DNA of 64,000 bases from contig NZ_AUAX01000007.1 of the NCBI RefSeq assembly GCF_000428945.1, positions 248,001-312,000 of the forward strand, written 5' to 3'. The translations under genes were made by a program, and so were the position numbers. The notes beneath the pieces were generated by a model. It was not told the DNA's origin, made no database searches, and worked only from the letters and a program-made list of their open reading frames with translations. Below are positions 23,868-33,860 of the stretch, piece after piece; position 1 is the first letter of the stretch; every line of letters starts with the position of its first letter. Origin of the DNA: Hamadaea tsunoensis DSM 44101 (GTDB lineage Bacteria; Actinomycetota; Actinomycetes; Mycobacteriales; Micromonosporaceae).

Positions 23868-25487
23868 ATGTCGCGTACCCGCGTTCTCCTCGCGCTCGCC
23901 CTGCTGGTCGCGGGCTGCTCCAGCCCCGCGCCCGCCGCGCCGGGCGCCGGGACGCCGGTCAGTGGCGGCTCGTTGACGTTCGCCGTCGAGACCGAGCCGA
24001 TCACGTTCAACCCTCATCTGTACGCGCAGGCCAAGGCGCGGCTGCTCGTGTGGAACTCGTTCGACGCGCTGATCGCGCACGACGACAAGGGCGGCTACGT
24101 GCCCTGGCTCGCCACCGGGTACGACGTGGCGGCCGACGGGCTCGCGTACACGTTCCACCTGCGGACGGGGGTCACGTTCGCCGACGGGGAGAAGTTCGAC
24201 GCGAACGCCGTGAAGGCCAACCTGGACCAGCTGTTCGTGACCGGGTACGCCCCGTCGGTCACCGCGGTCCAGCTGCGCAACTTCAAGGACGCGCAGGTCG
24301 TCGACCCGCAGACGATCGTGGTGCACCTCAAGGCGCCGGACGTGCTGGTGCTCGACTTCTTCGCCTCGCCGCAGGGCGGCCAGATCTCGCCGAAGTCGTT
24401 GCGGGAGGCCAAGAACCTGAAGGCCGGCGGGGTCGACGTGGTCGGCACCGGACCGTTCGTCCTCGACCGCTACCAGCCGGGCCAGGAGGTGCACTACCAC
24501 CGCAATCCCGCTTACAACTGGGCGCCGGCGACCGCGAAGCACCAGGGCCCGGCCTATCTCGACGAGGTCACCTACCGGTTCCTCAAGGAGTCGTCGGTCC
24601 GCGTCGGTGCGCTGACCTCCGGCCAGGCGCAGGTCGTCGAGGGCGTACCCGCGACCGACCAGGACCTGATCTCCGCCAACTCGCATCTGGCCCTGAACCG
24701 GCAGCTCAACGCGGGCACCGCGTACTCGTACTACCTCAACGTCACGCACGCGCCGTTCGACGACATCCGCGTACGCCGGGCGTTCCAGGACGCGGTCGAC
24801 GTGGACACGGTGCTCAAGAGCGTCTACCGGGGGACGGCCACCCGGGCGTGGAGCGTCGTCGGGCCGGCGAGCCCGTTCTACGACAAGTCGCTGGAGAAGG
24901 CGTACGGGAATGACGCGGCGGCGGCGAACAAGCTGCTCGACGAGGCCGGCTGGACGCAGCGCGATGCGGACGGCTTCCGTACCAAGAACGGCCAGCGCCT
25001 GACCGTACGCCTCGTCCAGTCGGCCCCGTTCGTCCGCGACCGGCGCGACATCCTGGCGCAGGCGGTGCAGGCGGCCGTGAAGCAGAGCGCCGGGATCGAC
25101 CTGAAGGTGTCGCTGGTGGACCAGGCGACCGCGAACCAGGCTCTGCAGACCAACCAGTACGAGGTGTTCGACAACTCCCGCCTGGACACCGACGCGGGCA
25201 CGGCGCTGAACCTGCTGCTCGCCTCGTCGGGTGCGATCAACCGCGGCCAGTACAAGGATCCGCACCTGGACCAGCTGCTGGTCGACGGCCAGTCCTCGAC
25301 CGATCTCGCGAAGCGCACCGCCGTGTACGCGCAGGTGCAGAAGCTCACGGTCGTCGACCAGGCCGTCATCCTGCCCCTGTACGCGCCGCAGGACCAGGTC
25401 GCCGCGACCGACTCGGTCGGCGGCACCGGGTTCGAGGTGGCGGCCGGCGTACCGGCCAGCGCCTATGGGCTCTGGGTCGCGAAGTGA
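23868..25487 (+). CDS. ABC transporter substrate-binding lipoprotein, family 5 (peptide/nickel type)
   Basis: 539 residues. Signal peptide with lipobox 'LLVAGCSSP' (Cys at about 18), then the SBP_bac_5 domain ('SLTFAVETEPITFNPHLYAQ', 'LATGYDVAADGLAYTFHLRTGVTFADGEKFDANAVKANLDQL', 'GTGPFVLDRYQPGQEVHYHRN'). ATG at 23868 has AGGAG six bases upstream. First gene of a thirteen-gene run and partner of the DppB/DppC-type permeases that follow. Its neighbours (luciferase-like monooxygenases) and the leader peptide point to a sulfur-containing ligand such as a thiol conjugate or peptide; this is inference. Confidence 0.93.
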   Translation: MSRTRVLLALALLVAGCSSPAPAAPGAGTPVSGGSLTFAVETEPITFNPHLYAQAKARLLVWNSFDALIAHDDKGGYVPWLATGYDVAADGLAYTFHLRTGVTFADGEKFDANAVKANLDQLFVTGYAPSVTAVQLRNFKDAQVVDPQTIVVHLKAPDVLVLDFFASPQGGQISPKSLREAKNLKAGGVDVVGTGPFVLDRYQPGQEVHYHRNPAYNWAPATAKHQGPAYLDEVTYRFLKESSVRVGALTSGQAQVVEGVPATDQDLISANSHLALNRQLNAGTAYSYYLNVTHAPFDDIRVRRAFQDAVDVDTVLKSVYRGTATRAWSVVGPASPFYDKSLEKAYGNDAAAANKLLDEAGWTQRDADGFRTKNGQRLTVRLVQSAPFVRDRRDILAQAVQAAVKQSAGIDLKVSLVDQATANQALQTNQYEVFDNSRLDTDAGTALNLLLASSGAINRGQYKDPHLDQLLVDGQSSTDLAKRTAVYAQVQKLTVVDQAVILPLYAPQDQVAATDSVGGTGFEVAAGVPASAYGLWVAK

Positions 25488-26419
25488 GCGTCCTTCGAGT
25501 GCTCGCTCGGCGGGTCGGGACCGCGGTCGTGGTGCTGTGGGTGGCCGCGACGGCGACCTACCTCGCGCTGCTGGCCGCGCCCGGCTCGACGGTCGACACG
25601 ATCATCGGGGACGGCGCCGACAGCCCCGAGATCCGGGCGCAGATCGCGCGGGAATGGGACCTCGACCGCTCGCCCCTGGTGCAGTACGCGGCCTATCTCG
25701 GGCGGCTCGTGCGGGGCGACCTCGGCCGGTCGTACCTGCTGCAGCGGCCCGTTTCCGAGGTGCTCGGCGCGCAGCTGGGGTCGACCGTCCAGCTGGCGGT
25801 CGCGGCCGCCACTCTCGGCGTACTGCTGAGTGTGGTCCTGGCCCTGGTGACGACGGGGCGCGGGGCCTGGGCGCGGCGGGTGAGCGGCACGGTGGAGCTG
25901 GCGTTCGTGTCCACGCCCGGGTTCCTGGTGGGGATGGTGCTGCTGAACGTGTTCTCGTTCCGGTGGGGCCTGTTCCCCGTGGCGGGGGACCGGGGGATCG
26001 CGGCGCTGGTGCTGCCGGCGGTGACGCTGGCGCTGCCGATCGCGGGACTGCTGACCCAGGTGCTGCGGGAGGGCCTGGAGCGCGCGCTCGACGAGCCGTT
26101 CGCGGTGACGGCGCGGGCGCGGGGGCTGCGGGAGCGGGCCGTGGTGGCGCGGCATGCGCTGCGGCACGCCCTGCTGCCGGTGGTGACGCTCGCCGGCTGG
26201 GTGTTCGGCGGGCTGCTCGGCGGCGCGGTGATCGTGGAGCAGGTGTTCGGGCGGCCGGGGCTCGGGCAGATCGCGGTCACCGCCGTCACGAGCCAGGACC
26301 TCCCTGTCGTCCTGGCCGTGGTGATGCTGTCTGCGGCCGTCTTTGTCGCGGTGAGCACGCTCGCCGACACGCTGTACGCGGTGGTGGATCCGCGCCTGCG
26401 GACGGCGGTGGCGGCATGA
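25484..26419 (+). CDS. ABC transporter permease, DppB type
   Basis: 311 residues with six membrane segments; N-terminal 'VLRVLARRVGTAVVVLWVAATATYLALLAAPGS' and the EAA loop 'ARARGLRERAVVARHALRHALLPVVTL' followed by 'GGAVIVEQVFGRPGLG' are standard for the first permease of peptide/nickel importers. GTG start overlaps the previous stop (GTGA). Confidence 0.93.
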   Translation: MSVLRVLARRVGTAVVVLWVAATATYLALLAAPGSTVDTIIGDGADSPEIRAQIAREWDLDRSPLVQYAAYLGRLVRGDLGRSYLLQRPVSEVLGAQLGSTVQLAVAAATLGVLLSVVLALVTTGRGAWARRVSGTVELAFVSTPGFLVGMVLLNVFSFRWGLFPVAGDRGIAALVLPAVTLALPIAGLLTQVLREGLERALDEPFAVTARARGLRERAVVARHALRHALLPVVTLAGWVFGGLLGGAVIVEQVFGRPGLGQIAVTAVTSQDLPVVLAVVMLSAAVFVAVSTLADTLYAVVDPRLRTAVAA

Positions 26420-27330
26420 CGTCGATCGCGTCCCCCCAGTCGACACAAGCGCAGGCGGCACAAGCGCAGCCGGTCCAGGCCGAGCCCGTCGCCGATCGTC
26501 CACAAGCGACCCGAGCGGGCCGGCGGTGGGCGGCGCGGCCCGGTCTCGTCCTCGCGTCCCTCTACGTCGGGGCGCTGGTGGTCGCCGTCGTCGCGCCCGG
26601 GCTCCTGGCCGGCGACCCGCTGCGGGCCGATCCGCTGAACGCGCTGGCCGCGCCCAGCGGCGCGCACTGGTTCGGCACCGACTACCTCGGCCGGGACGTC
26701 CTCGACCGGGTCGTCTTCGGGGCGCGGCAGTCGCTCGGCATCGCCGTCGGTGCCACGCTGGTCGCGGTCGTGTTCGGCGTCCTGCTCGGGGTGACGGCCG
26801 GCCTCGCCCACCGGTACGCCGACGAGGCGCTGAGCCGCGGACTCGACGCGGTGTCGGCGTTCCCGCTGATGCTCCTGGCGCTGCTGATCATCGCGATCGC
26901 CGGCACCGGGCCCGGCAGCCTCGTCGTGGCCATCGGCATCGCGATGACGCCGCACTACGCCCGGGTCGTGCGGGCGCAGACGTTCGTGGTGCGGCGGGCG
27001 GCGTACGTGACGCACGCGGTGGCGTTCGGGGCGGGACGCGGGCGGCTGGCTCTGCGGCACGTCGTGCCGAACGTGCTCGGGCCGGTCCCGGTGCTCGCCG
27101 TCATCGGGCTCGGCGAGGCGGTCCTCATCGCGGCCGGGCTGAGCTTCCTCGGACTCGGCGCGCAGCCGCCGGCGCCGGAGTGGGGCGCGATGCTCGCCGA
27201 CGGGCGTGCGTACCTGCACGCGGCCTGGTGGGCGCCGGTGTTCCCCGGTCTCGCCGTCACCGCCACCATTCTGTCGGCCACCGTGCTCGGCCGGCGGCTC
27301 CAGCGCTTCTTCGAAGGGCGGCGGGCATGA
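26416..27330 (+). CDS. ABC transporter permease, DppC type
   Basis: 304 residues. A Gln/Ala-rich N-terminal tail of about 35 residues precedes the OppC-like segment 'DPLRADPLNALAAPSGAHWFGTDYLGRDVLDRVVFGARQSL'; the EAA loop reads 'AFGAGRGRLALRHVVPNVLGPV' and 'AAGLSFLGLGAQPPAPEWGAML' is diagnostic. ATGA overlap with the gene before it. Confidence 0.93.
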   Translation: MTSIASPQSTQAQAAQAQPVQAEPVADRPQATRAGRRWAARPGLVLASLYVGALVVAVVAPGLLAGDPLRADPLNALAAPSGAHWFGTDYLGRDVLDRVVFGARQSLGIAVGATLVAVVFGVLLGVTAGLAHRYADEALSRGLDAVSAFPLMLLALLIIAIAGTGPGSLVVAIGIAMTPHYARVVRAQTFVVRRAAYVTHAVAFGAGRGRLALRHVVPNVLGPVPVLAVIGLGEAVLIAAGLSFLGLGAQPPAPEWGAMLADGRAYLHAAWWAPVFPGLAVTATILSATVLGRRLQRFFEGRRA

Positions 27331-28931
27331 GTACTCCGTTGATCGCCGTCGAGGATCTGCGCGTCGACTTCGGCGCCGCCGAGGTCGTGCGGGGCATCGA
27401 CCTCACCGTCCACCCGGGAGAGTGCGTCGCCGTCGTCGGCGAGTCCGGCTCGGGCAAGAGCGTCACCGCCCGCTCGCTGGTCGGTCTCGCCGGTCCCCGG
27501 TCCCGCGTACGCGCGGCGAAGTTCGAGGTCGACGGCCGGGACGCGTCCCGGTTCGCCGAACGCGACTGGCGGCGGATCCGGGGGGCGTTCGCCGGCCTGG
27601 TCCTGCAGGACGCCCTCGGCTCCCTCGATCCGCTGCGCCGGGTCGGCGACGAGATCGGCGAAGTGCTGGGCACGCACCGGATCGGCGATCGCCGCGACCG
27701 GGCCGCCCGGATTCGGGGCCTGCTCGACGACGTGCACGTGCCGGAGCCGGAACGCCGGGCGCGGCAGTACCCGCACGAGCTGTCGGGCGGCCTGCGCCAG
27801 CGGGCGCTGATCGCGTCGGCGGTCGCCGGCGGGCCGCGGCTGCTCATCGCCGACGAGCCGACGACCGCGCTCGACGTGACGGTGCAGGCCCAGATCCTGC
27901 GGCTGCTCGACGAGAAGCGGGCGGCCGGCGCGGCGCTGCTGCTGATCAGCCACGATCTTTCGGTCGTCGCCCGGCTGGCCGACCGCATCCTCGTCCTGAA
28001 GGACGGCGTGGTCGTCGAGCAGGGTACGCCGGGCGAGGTGCTCGGCGATCCCCGCGACGCGTACACGCGGCGGCTGATCGCGGCCGTCCCCTCAGCGGCG
28101 ACGCGGGGCCTGCGGCTGTCGGTGGACGCCCAGCCGGTGCCCGCGCACACCCCGGACCCGGCCACGCCGGTGATCACCGCCGCCGGACTGTCCAAACGCT
28201 ACGGACAGCACGAGGTCGTCCGGGACGTCTCGTTCACGATCGGCCGCGGCGAAACCCTGGGCCTGGTCGGCGAGTCCGGTTCCGGCAAGTCCACCGTCGC
28301 CGCCATCCTCTTCGGCACCGTGGCGCCGGACGCCGGCACGGTCACCTTCGCCGGCCGCGACTGGGCCGGCGTCCGCGAACGCGACCGGCGGCCGGACCGC
28401 CGCGGCCTGCAGTTCATCGCCCAGGACCCGCTGGCCTCCTTCGACCCCCGGTACACCGTCGAGCGGATCGTCGCCGAGGCCGTGCCGCCCGGCGAACCCG
28501 TCCGGGAACGCGTACGCGAGCTGCTGGACCGGGTCGGCCTGCCGTCGTCGGTACGCGACCGGCGGCCGGTGACCCTGTCCGGCGGGCAGCGCCAGCGGGT
28601 GGCGATCGCCCGGGCGCTGGCTCCGCGACCGGCGCTGGTCATCTGCGACGAGCCGGTGTCCGCCCTCGACGTGTCGGTGCAGGCCCAGGTCCTCGACCTG
28701 CTGGCCGACCTGCGGGCGGCCGACGGGACGGCGCTGCTGTTCATCTCGCACGACCTCGGCGTCGTGCACCACCTCGCCGACCGGGTCCTCGTCCTGCACG
28801 AAGGGGCCGTCGTCGAGCAGGGACCGGTGCACGACGTGTTCACAGCGCCCCGGCACGCGTACACGAAGGAACTGCTGGCGGCCGTGCCCTCCTGGGCGAA
28901 GGCGCCCGCGCTGGAGGAGGTGCCGTCATGA
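27327..28931 (+). CDS. ABC transporter ATP-binding protein, two fused ATPase domains (DppD-DppF type)
   Basis: 534 residues with two nucleotide-binding domains: first Walker A 'GESGSGKS' (about 38-45), signature 'LSGGLRQR', Walker B 'LLIADEPTTALD'; second Walker A 'GESGSGKS' (about 316), signature 'LSGGQRQR', Walker B 'LVICDEPVSALD'. One chain therefore supplies both motors of the importer. ATGA overlap upstream, ATGA overlap downstream. Confidence 0.95.
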   Translation: MSTPLIAVEDLRVDFGAAEVVRGIDLTVHPGECVAVVGESGSGKSVTARSLVGLAGPRSRVRAAKFEVDGRDASRFAERDWRRIRGAFAGLVLQDALGSLDPLRRVGDEIGEVLGTHRIGDRRDRAARIRGLLDDVHVPEPERRARQYPHELSGGLRQRALIASAVAGGPRLLIADEPTTALDVTVQAQILRLLDEKRAAGAALLLISHDLSVVARLADRILVLKDGVVVEQGTPGEVLGDPRDAYTRRLIAAVPSAATRGLRLSVDAQPVPAHTPDPATPVITAAGLSKRYGQHEVVRDVSFTIGRGETLGLVGESGSGKSTVAAILFGTVAPDAGTVTFAGRDWAGVRERDRRPDRRGLQFIAQDPLASFDPRYTVERIVAEAVPPGEPVRERVRELLDRVGLPSSVRDRRPVTLSGGQRQRVAIARALAPRPALVICDEPVSALDVSVQAQVLDLLADLRAADGTALLFISHDLGVVHHLADRVLVLHEGAVVEQGPVHDVFTAPRHAYTKELLAAVPSWAKAPALEEVPS

Positions 28932-30004
28932 AGGTTCTGCTGATCACCCTGATCACCCACCTGCCCGACCCGGTCACCGGGGTCCGGGTGCCCACGACGC
29001 AGCGGTTCGCGGAGGTCGTGGCGAACGCGGTCCTGGCCGAGGAGCTCGGATTCGACGGCTACGGCGTGGGGGAGCGGCACGAGCGGCCGTTCATCTCCTC
29101 CTCGCCGCCGGTGGTGCTGAGCCACATCGCGGCGAAGACCAGCCGGATCCGGCTGTTCACCGCGGTCACAACGCTCAGCCTGCTCGACCCGGTACGCGCC
29201 TACGAGGACTACGCGACGCTCGACCACCTGTCCGGCGGGCGCCTCGAACTCATCATCGGCAAGGGCAACGGCTCGGCGCAGGCGCAGCTGTTCCACGTCA
29301 CCGCGCAGGACCAGTGGGACCGCAACCGCGAGGGGTACGAGCTGTTCCGGCGGCTCTGGCGGGAGGACCGGGTCACCTGGGACGGGGCGTTCCGCCCGGC
29401 GCTGACCGACGCCGAGACCTGGCCGCGGCCGCTGCAGCAGCCGATCCGGGTCTGGCACGGCAGCGCCACCAGCCGGGCCTCGGTCGACCTCGCGGCGTTC
29501 TACGGCGACCCGCTGTTCTCGGCCAACGTCAGCAACCCGATCGAGCCGTACGCCGAACTCGTCGACCACTACCGGGAACGCTGGGCGTACTACGGGCACG
29601 ATCCGGCCGAGGCGCTGGTCGGTGCCGGGCACGCCGGGTACTACGCGGCGTCGACCTCGCAGGCGGCCGTGGCCGCGTACCGGCCGATCTTCGAGGCGCG
29701 GCTGAAGGCGTTCGCGCGGCTCGGCGTACCGGTGGTGTTCCCGACGGTCGAGGACGCGATCGAGCGCAGCTCGCTGCTCGTCGGCAGCCCGCAGCAGATC
29801 ACCGAGAAGATCCTGCGCTACCGGGAGCGGTTCGGCCACGAGGTGATGCACCTGCCCGCCGACGCCGACGGGCTCACCCCGGCGCAGCACCGCGCGTCGC
29901 TGGAACTGTTCCAGAGCGAGATCGCACCCGTGCTGCGTACGCGGATCCCCAGCCGCCCGTTCGGTTCCCCGCTCCTTCCCCCGCTCGTATCGCAGGAGGC
30001 GTGA
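28928..30004 (+). CDS. LLM-class flavin-dependent oxidoreductase
   Basis: 358 residues, a luciferase-like TIM barrel: 'AEELGFDGYGVGERHERPFISSSPPVVLSHIAAKTSRIRLFTAVTTLSLLDPVRAYEDYATLDHLSGGRLELIIGKGN' is the flavin-binding half in blocks. Such FMNH2-dependent enzymes release sulfite or oxidise thioether and sulfonate compounds in sulfur operons; here four copies occur together. Reaction not assigned. Overlaps both neighbours. Confidence 0.9.
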   Translation: MKVLLITLITHLPDPVTGVRVPTTQRFAEVVANAVLAEELGFDGYGVGERHERPFISSSPPVVLSHIAAKTSRIRLFTAVTTLSLLDPVRAYEDYATLDHLSGGRLELIIGKGNGSAQAQLFHVTAQDQWDRNREGYELFRRLWREDRVTWDGAFRPALTDAETWPRPLQQPIRVWHGSATSRASVDLAAFYGDPLFSANVSNPIEPYAELVDHYRERWAYYGHDPAEALVGAGHAGYYAASTSQAAVAAYRPIFEARLKAFARLGVPVVFPTVEDAIERSSLLVGSPQQITEKILRYRERFGHEVMHLPADADGLTPAQHRASLELFQSEIAPVLRTRIPSRPFGSPLLPPLVSQEA

Positions 30005-31125
30005 TGCCCGTCCCACTGTCTATTCTGGACCTCGCACCGATCGTCGAGGGCGGCACCGCGGCCCGGGCCCTGCGCGACAGCGCGGACCTCGTCCAGCGGG
30101 CCGAGCAGCTCGGCTACGCCCGGTTCTGGGTGGCCGAGCACCACCTCACGCCCGGCGTGGCCAGCTCGCAGCCGGCGCTGCTGCTCGGCCACCTGGCCGG
30201 GGTCACGTCCACGATCCGGCTCGGGTCGGGGGCGGTGCAGACCGGCCACCAGACCGCACTGTCCATCGTGGAGCAGTTCGGCATGCTCGACGCCCTGCAC
30301 CCGGGCCGGTTCGACCTCGGGCTCGGGCGGTCGGGGCAGCGGCGTACCGAGGCGCTGTCGGCGGCCAAGACCGCCGGCCCGCCGCCGCCGAAGCCGGAAC
30401 GGGTCGTGGACGGGCTGCTGCTGCCGGGCGCGTACAACCCGGCGCAGCTGCTGGCGAGCGAGCGGTTCGCCGTCTACGAGCGGCTGCTGCAGCAGGACGG
30501 GGCGCAGTCGGCCGACTTCGGCGTACAGGTGAAGGAGATCCTGGACCTGCTGGCCGGGACGTTCGACGGCGGCGGGGTCGAGGTGCACGCGGTGCCCGGT
30601 GAGGGCGCGGCGGTGCAGGTGTGGCTGCTGGGCTCCAGCGCCGGGCAGAGCGCGCGGGTGGCCGGGGCGCTCGGGCTGCCGTTCACCGCGAACTACCACG
30701 TGACACCGGCGACGGTGCTGGAGGCGGTCGAGGCCTACCGGGCGGCGTTCCAGCCCTCGGCGGTCCTCGCCGAGCCGCACGTCATGGTCTCCGCGGACGT
30801 GGTCGTGGCGCCCGACGACGCGGCCGCGCGCGAACTGGCCGAACCCTACGGCCTCTGGGTACGCAGCATCCGCGCGGGCGGCGGCGCGGTCCCGTTCCCG
30901 ACGGCGGCGACCTCGGCGGCGCACGAGTGGACGGACGAGGACCGGGCGCTGGTGGCCGACCGGGTGCGGACGCAGTTCGTGGGAGCGCCGGCGACGGTGG
31001 CCGAGCGCCTGTCCACCCTGCAGCGCGTGACCGGCGCCGACGAGCTGATCGTCACCACCGCGACCCACGACCACGGGGCGCGGGTGCGTTCGTTCGAACT
31101 GCTCGCCAAGGAGTGGTACGGGTGA
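30004..31125 (+). CDS. LLM-class flavin-dependent oxidoreductase, MsnO8-like
   Basis: 373 residues. '[15 protein letters not shown]...[13 protein letters not shown]' and '[40 protein letters not shown]' are characteristic of the MsnO8/LuxA-like subgroup. An extra loop at about 120-185 contains Pro-rich sequence ('[17 protein letters not shown]'). ATG shares its first base with the previous stop (TGATG). Second of four monooxygenases in the operon. Confidence 0.9.
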   Translation: MPVPLSILDLAPIVEGGTAARALRDSADLVQRAEQLGYARFWVAEHHLTPGVASSQPALLLGHLAGVTSTIRLGSGAVQTGHQTALSIVEQFGMLDALHPGRFDLGLGRSGQRRTEALSAAKTAGPPPPKPERVVDGLLLPGAYNPAQLLASERFAVYERLLQQDGAQSADFGVQVKEILDLLAGTFDGGGVEVHAVPGEGAAVQVWLLGSSAGQSARVAGALGLPFTANYHVTPATVLEAVEAYRAAFQPSAVLAEPHVMVSADVVVAPDDAAARELAEPYGLWVRSIRAGGGAVPFPTAATSAAHEWTDEDRALVADRVRTQFVGAPATVAERLSTLQRVTGADELIVTTATHDHGARVRSFELLAKEWYG

Positions 31126-32045
31126 GCGCCCCGGAACAGGCGTGGGCGCTGCCGTCGCCGCTGGCCGAGGCGCCGCCGTTCGACACCGCACCCAGCCTGC
31201 CGGCCGCCGCCGAGGCGCCGGAGCGGCTCGTCGTGGTGCCCGCCCGGCATCCCTGGCGCTGGGTCGCCGGGGCCGCCGTCCTCGTCCTGCTCGCCCAGTT
31301 CGTGCACGGCCTGGCCACCAATCCGGGCTGGGAGTGGCAGACGTTCGCCGGGTACTTCTTCGAGAAGTCCATCATGGACGCCCTGCTGATCACCCTCGAA
31401 CTGACCTTCGCGGGCGCGGTCCTCGGCTTCGCGGGCGGTGTGGTGCTCGCGGCCCTGCGGCTCGCGCACAACCCGGTCCTCAAGGCGGTCAGCTGGGGCT
31501 ACGTCTGGGTGTTCCGGTCGGTGCCGCTGCTGGTCCAGCTGCTGTTCTGGGCGAACCTCGGCTACCTCTACCGCACGCTGCAGGTCGGCGTGCCGTTCGG
31601 CCCGGGCTTCCACGAGTTCCAGACGCTGCACCTGGTCAGCTCCCTCGGCGCGGCGCTGCTGGGCCTCAGCCTGCACGAGGCCGCGTACGCCGCGGAGATC
31701 GTGCGGGCCGGCATGCTGTCGGTCGACGCCGGGCAGCGCGAAGCGGCCGCCGCCCTCGGGCTGCCCCGCGGCCGGCAGTTCCGCCGGATCCTGCTGCCGC
31801 AGGCGATGCGCGCCATCCTGCCGAGCGCCGCCAACGAGCTCATCAACCTGCTCAAGAGCACGTCGGTGGTGTACGTGCTGGCCATCGGCGAGCTGTTCTA
31901 CCAGGTACAGGTCGTCTACGGGCGGACCGGCCGGGTCGTGCCGCTGCTCATGGTCGCCACCGTCTGGTACGCGATCCTCACCGCCCTGCTCTCGCTCGTT
32001 CAGCACCGCGTGGAGAAGCGGTTCGGCCGGGGAGCGACGCGATGA
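31122..32045 (+). CDS. amino-acid ABC transporter permease (His/Glu/Gln/Arg type)
   Basis: 307 residues. About 45 residues of Ala/Pro-rich cytoplasmic tail, then five or six membrane helices; '[36 protein letters not shown]', '[18 protein letters not shown]' and the loop '[42 protein letters not shown]' mark the HisM/GlnP family, also used for cystine. GTGA overlap with the previous gene; partner of the ATPase and binding protein that follow. Confidence 0.92.
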   Translation: MSAPEQAWALPSPLAEAPPFDTAPSLPAAAEAPERLVVVPARHPWRWVAGAAVLVLLAQFVHGLATNPGWEWQTFAGYFFEKSIMDALLITLELTFAGAVLGFAGGVVLAALRLAHNPVLKAVSWGYVWVFRSVPLLVQLLFWANLGYLYRTLQVGVPFGPGFHEFQTLHLVSSLGAALLGLSLHEAAYAAEIVRAGMLSVDAGQREAAAALGLPRGRQFRRILLPQAMRAILPSAANELINLLKSTSVVYVLAIGELFYQVQVVYGRTGRVVPLLMVATVWYAILTALLSLVQHRVEKRFGRGATR

Positions 32046-32833
32046 GCACCGGGCCGGGCCAGGCCGCCCGGGGTGCCGTCGTGGAGATCCGGGACGTGCA
32101 CAAGGCGTACGGGAAGAACGACGTCCTGCGCGGGATCGACCTGACCCTGCCGGCCGGGAGCGTGACGGCGATCCTCGGCCCGTCCGGCTCGGGCAAGTCC
32201 ACGCTGCTGCGCGCGATCAACCACCTGGAGAAGGTGGACCGCGGCTTCATCAGCGTCGACGGCGACCTCATCGGCTACCGCCGGGTCGGCGACCGGCTGC
32301 ACGAACTGAGCGAGCGGCAGATCCTCAAGCAGCGCGTACGCATCGGGTTCGTGTTCCAGAACTTCCACCTGTTCCCGCACCTGACCGCGATCGAGAACGT
32401 CGCCGAGGCGCCCCTGTCGGCGCTCGGCCGCCCGAAGGCGGAGGCGTACGCGACCGCGCGGCGGCTGCTCGACCGGGTCGGGCTGGCCGACAAGGAGGAC
32501 GCCTACCCGCGCCACCTGTCCGGCGGCCAGCAGCAGCGCGTCGCCATCGCCCGGGCGCTCGCGGTCGACCCGGCGGTGGTGCTGTTCGACGAGCCGACCT
32601 CCGCGCTCGACCCCGAGCTGGTGGGGGAGGTGCTCGACGTGATCCGGTCACTGGCCGACGCGGGCACCACGATGGTCGTCGTCACCCACGAGATCGGCTT
32701 CGCCCGCGAGGTGGCCGACACGGTGGTGTTCCTCGACGGCGGCCGGATCCTCGAACACGGCCCGCCGGGAGAGGTCCTCGACGCGCCCCGGCACGAACGT
32801 ACCCGCGCCTTCCTCGCCAAAGTCCTCGTCTGA
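32042..32833 (+). CDS. amino-acid ABC transporter ATP-binding protein
   Basis: 263 residues: Walker A '[15 protein letters not shown]', Q-loop '[17 protein letters not shown]', signature '[15 protein letters not shown]', Walker B '[18 protein letters not shown]', typical of GlnQ/HisP/TcyC. ATGA overlap with the permease. Its stop lies inside the first copy of a tandem 20-bp duplication (32825-32861). Confidence 0.95.
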   Translation: MSTGPGQAARGAVVEIRDVHKAYGKNDVLRGIDLTLPAGSVTAILGPSGSGKSTLLRAINHLEKVDRGFISVDGDLIGYRRVGDRLHELSERQILKQRVRIGFVFQNFHLFPHLTAIENVAEAPLSALGRPKAEAYATARRLLDRVGLADKEDAYPRHLSGGQQQRVAIARALAVDPAVVLFDEPTSALDPELVGEVLDVIRSLADAGTTMVVVTHEIGFAREVADTVVFLDGGRILEHGPPGEVLDAPRHERTRAFLAKVLV

Positions 32834-32861
32834 CCATCCATCATCTCGTCTGACCATCCAT
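32825..32861. repeat. tandem duplication across the end of the ATPase gene
   Basis: CTCGTCTGACCATCCAT is present at 32825-32841 and again at 32845-32861 (period 20). The first copy includes the last codons and stop of the ATPase gene; the second is a non-coding echo directly before the next RBS. It is a recent-looking slippage duplication that moves the next gene out of overlap. Confidence 0.85.
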
Positions 32862-32874
32862 TATGGAGATGACC

Positions 32875-33855
32875 ATGCGTGCTCGCTTCGCCCTCCCCGC
32901 CGCCGTGGCGGCCGTGTCGCTCGCGCTGGCCGCCTGCGCCGCGCCCGAGGAGAAACCGAAGGCGGTGGCCGGCGACCCGAGCGCCGCCGCGGCCGTCACG
33001 ATCAACGACAGCCCCCAGCAGAACCGGATCGTCCCGGCGAAGGTCGACGCGATCGCGGCCCTGCTGCCCGACGACATCCGCGCCGGCGGGAAGCTGACCA
33101 TCGGCGTCGGCGCGGCCGGTGCCGGGTTCCCGCCGCTGGCCTTCACCGCCACCGACAACACCACGCTGATCGGCAGCGAGCCCGACATCGCGTACGCGGT
33201 GGCCGGGGTGCTGGGCCTGCAACCGGTGGTGGAGAACACCTCCTGGGAGAACCTGTTCGTCGGCCTCGACAGCGGCAAGTACGCCGTCGGCGCCTCGAAC
33301 ATCACGGTCACCGAGGCGCGCAAGCAGAAGTACGACTTCGCCACCTACCGGCTGGACAACCTGGGCTTCGAGGTACGCAAGGGGTCCGGCTGGAAGATCG
33401 CCTCGCCGAAGGACGTAGCCGGCAAGAAGGTCGCGGTCGGCTCCGGCACCAACCAGGAGAAGATCCTCGTCGAGTGGAGCGACCAGGACAAGCGCGACGG
33501 CCTGGCCCCGGTCGACATCAAGTACTACCAGACCAACCAGGCGGTCTACCTCGCGCTCGGCTCCGGGCAGATCGACGCGTACCTGGGGCCGAACCCCGGG
33601 GTCGCGTACCACGTGGCGGTCTCGGGGCAGACCGAGGTCGCCGGGACCTACTCCGGCGCCGGCGCGGCCCTGCAAGGGAAGATCGCGCTGACCACCAAGA
33701 AGGACGACGGTCTGGTCAAAGCGCTCGCCGCCGCACTGAACCACCTCATCGAGACCGGCGACTACGCCAAGATCCTCGCGCGCTGGAACCTGACCAACGA
33801 GGCCACGCCGACCTCCGAGATCAACCCGCCCGGCCTGCCGATCAACGGGAAGTGA
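32875..33855 (+). CDS. amino-acid-type ABC substrate-binding lipoprotein
   Basis: 326 residues from the ATG at 32875, which has GGAG six bases upstream; the ATG at 32863 would put four extra residues before the signal peptide. Lipobox 'LALAACAAP' (Cys about 21). SBP_bac_3 fold: 'GGKLTIGVGAAGAGFPPLAF', 'IGSEPDIAYAVAGVLGL', 'WENLFVGLDSGKYAVGASNITVTEARKQKYDFA'. With the permease and ATPase before it forms a polar-amino-acid or cystine-type importer. Confidence 0.92.
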   Translation: MRARFALPAAVAAVSLALAACAAPEEKPKAVAGDPSAAAAVTINDSPQQNRIVPAKVDAIAALLPDDIRAGGKLTIGVGAAGAGFPPLAFTATDNTTLIGSEPDIAYAVAGVLGLQPVVENTSWENLFVGLDSGKYAVGASNITVTEARKQKYDFATYRLDNLGFEVRKGSGWKIASPKDVAGKKVAVGSGTNQEKILVEWSDQDKRDGLAPVDIKYYQTNQAVYLALGSGQIDAYLGPNPGVAYHVAVSGQTEVAGTYSGAGAALQGKIALTTKKDDGLVKALAAALNHLIETGDYAKILARWNLTNEATPTSEINPPGLPINGK

Positions 33856-33860
33856 CCACG

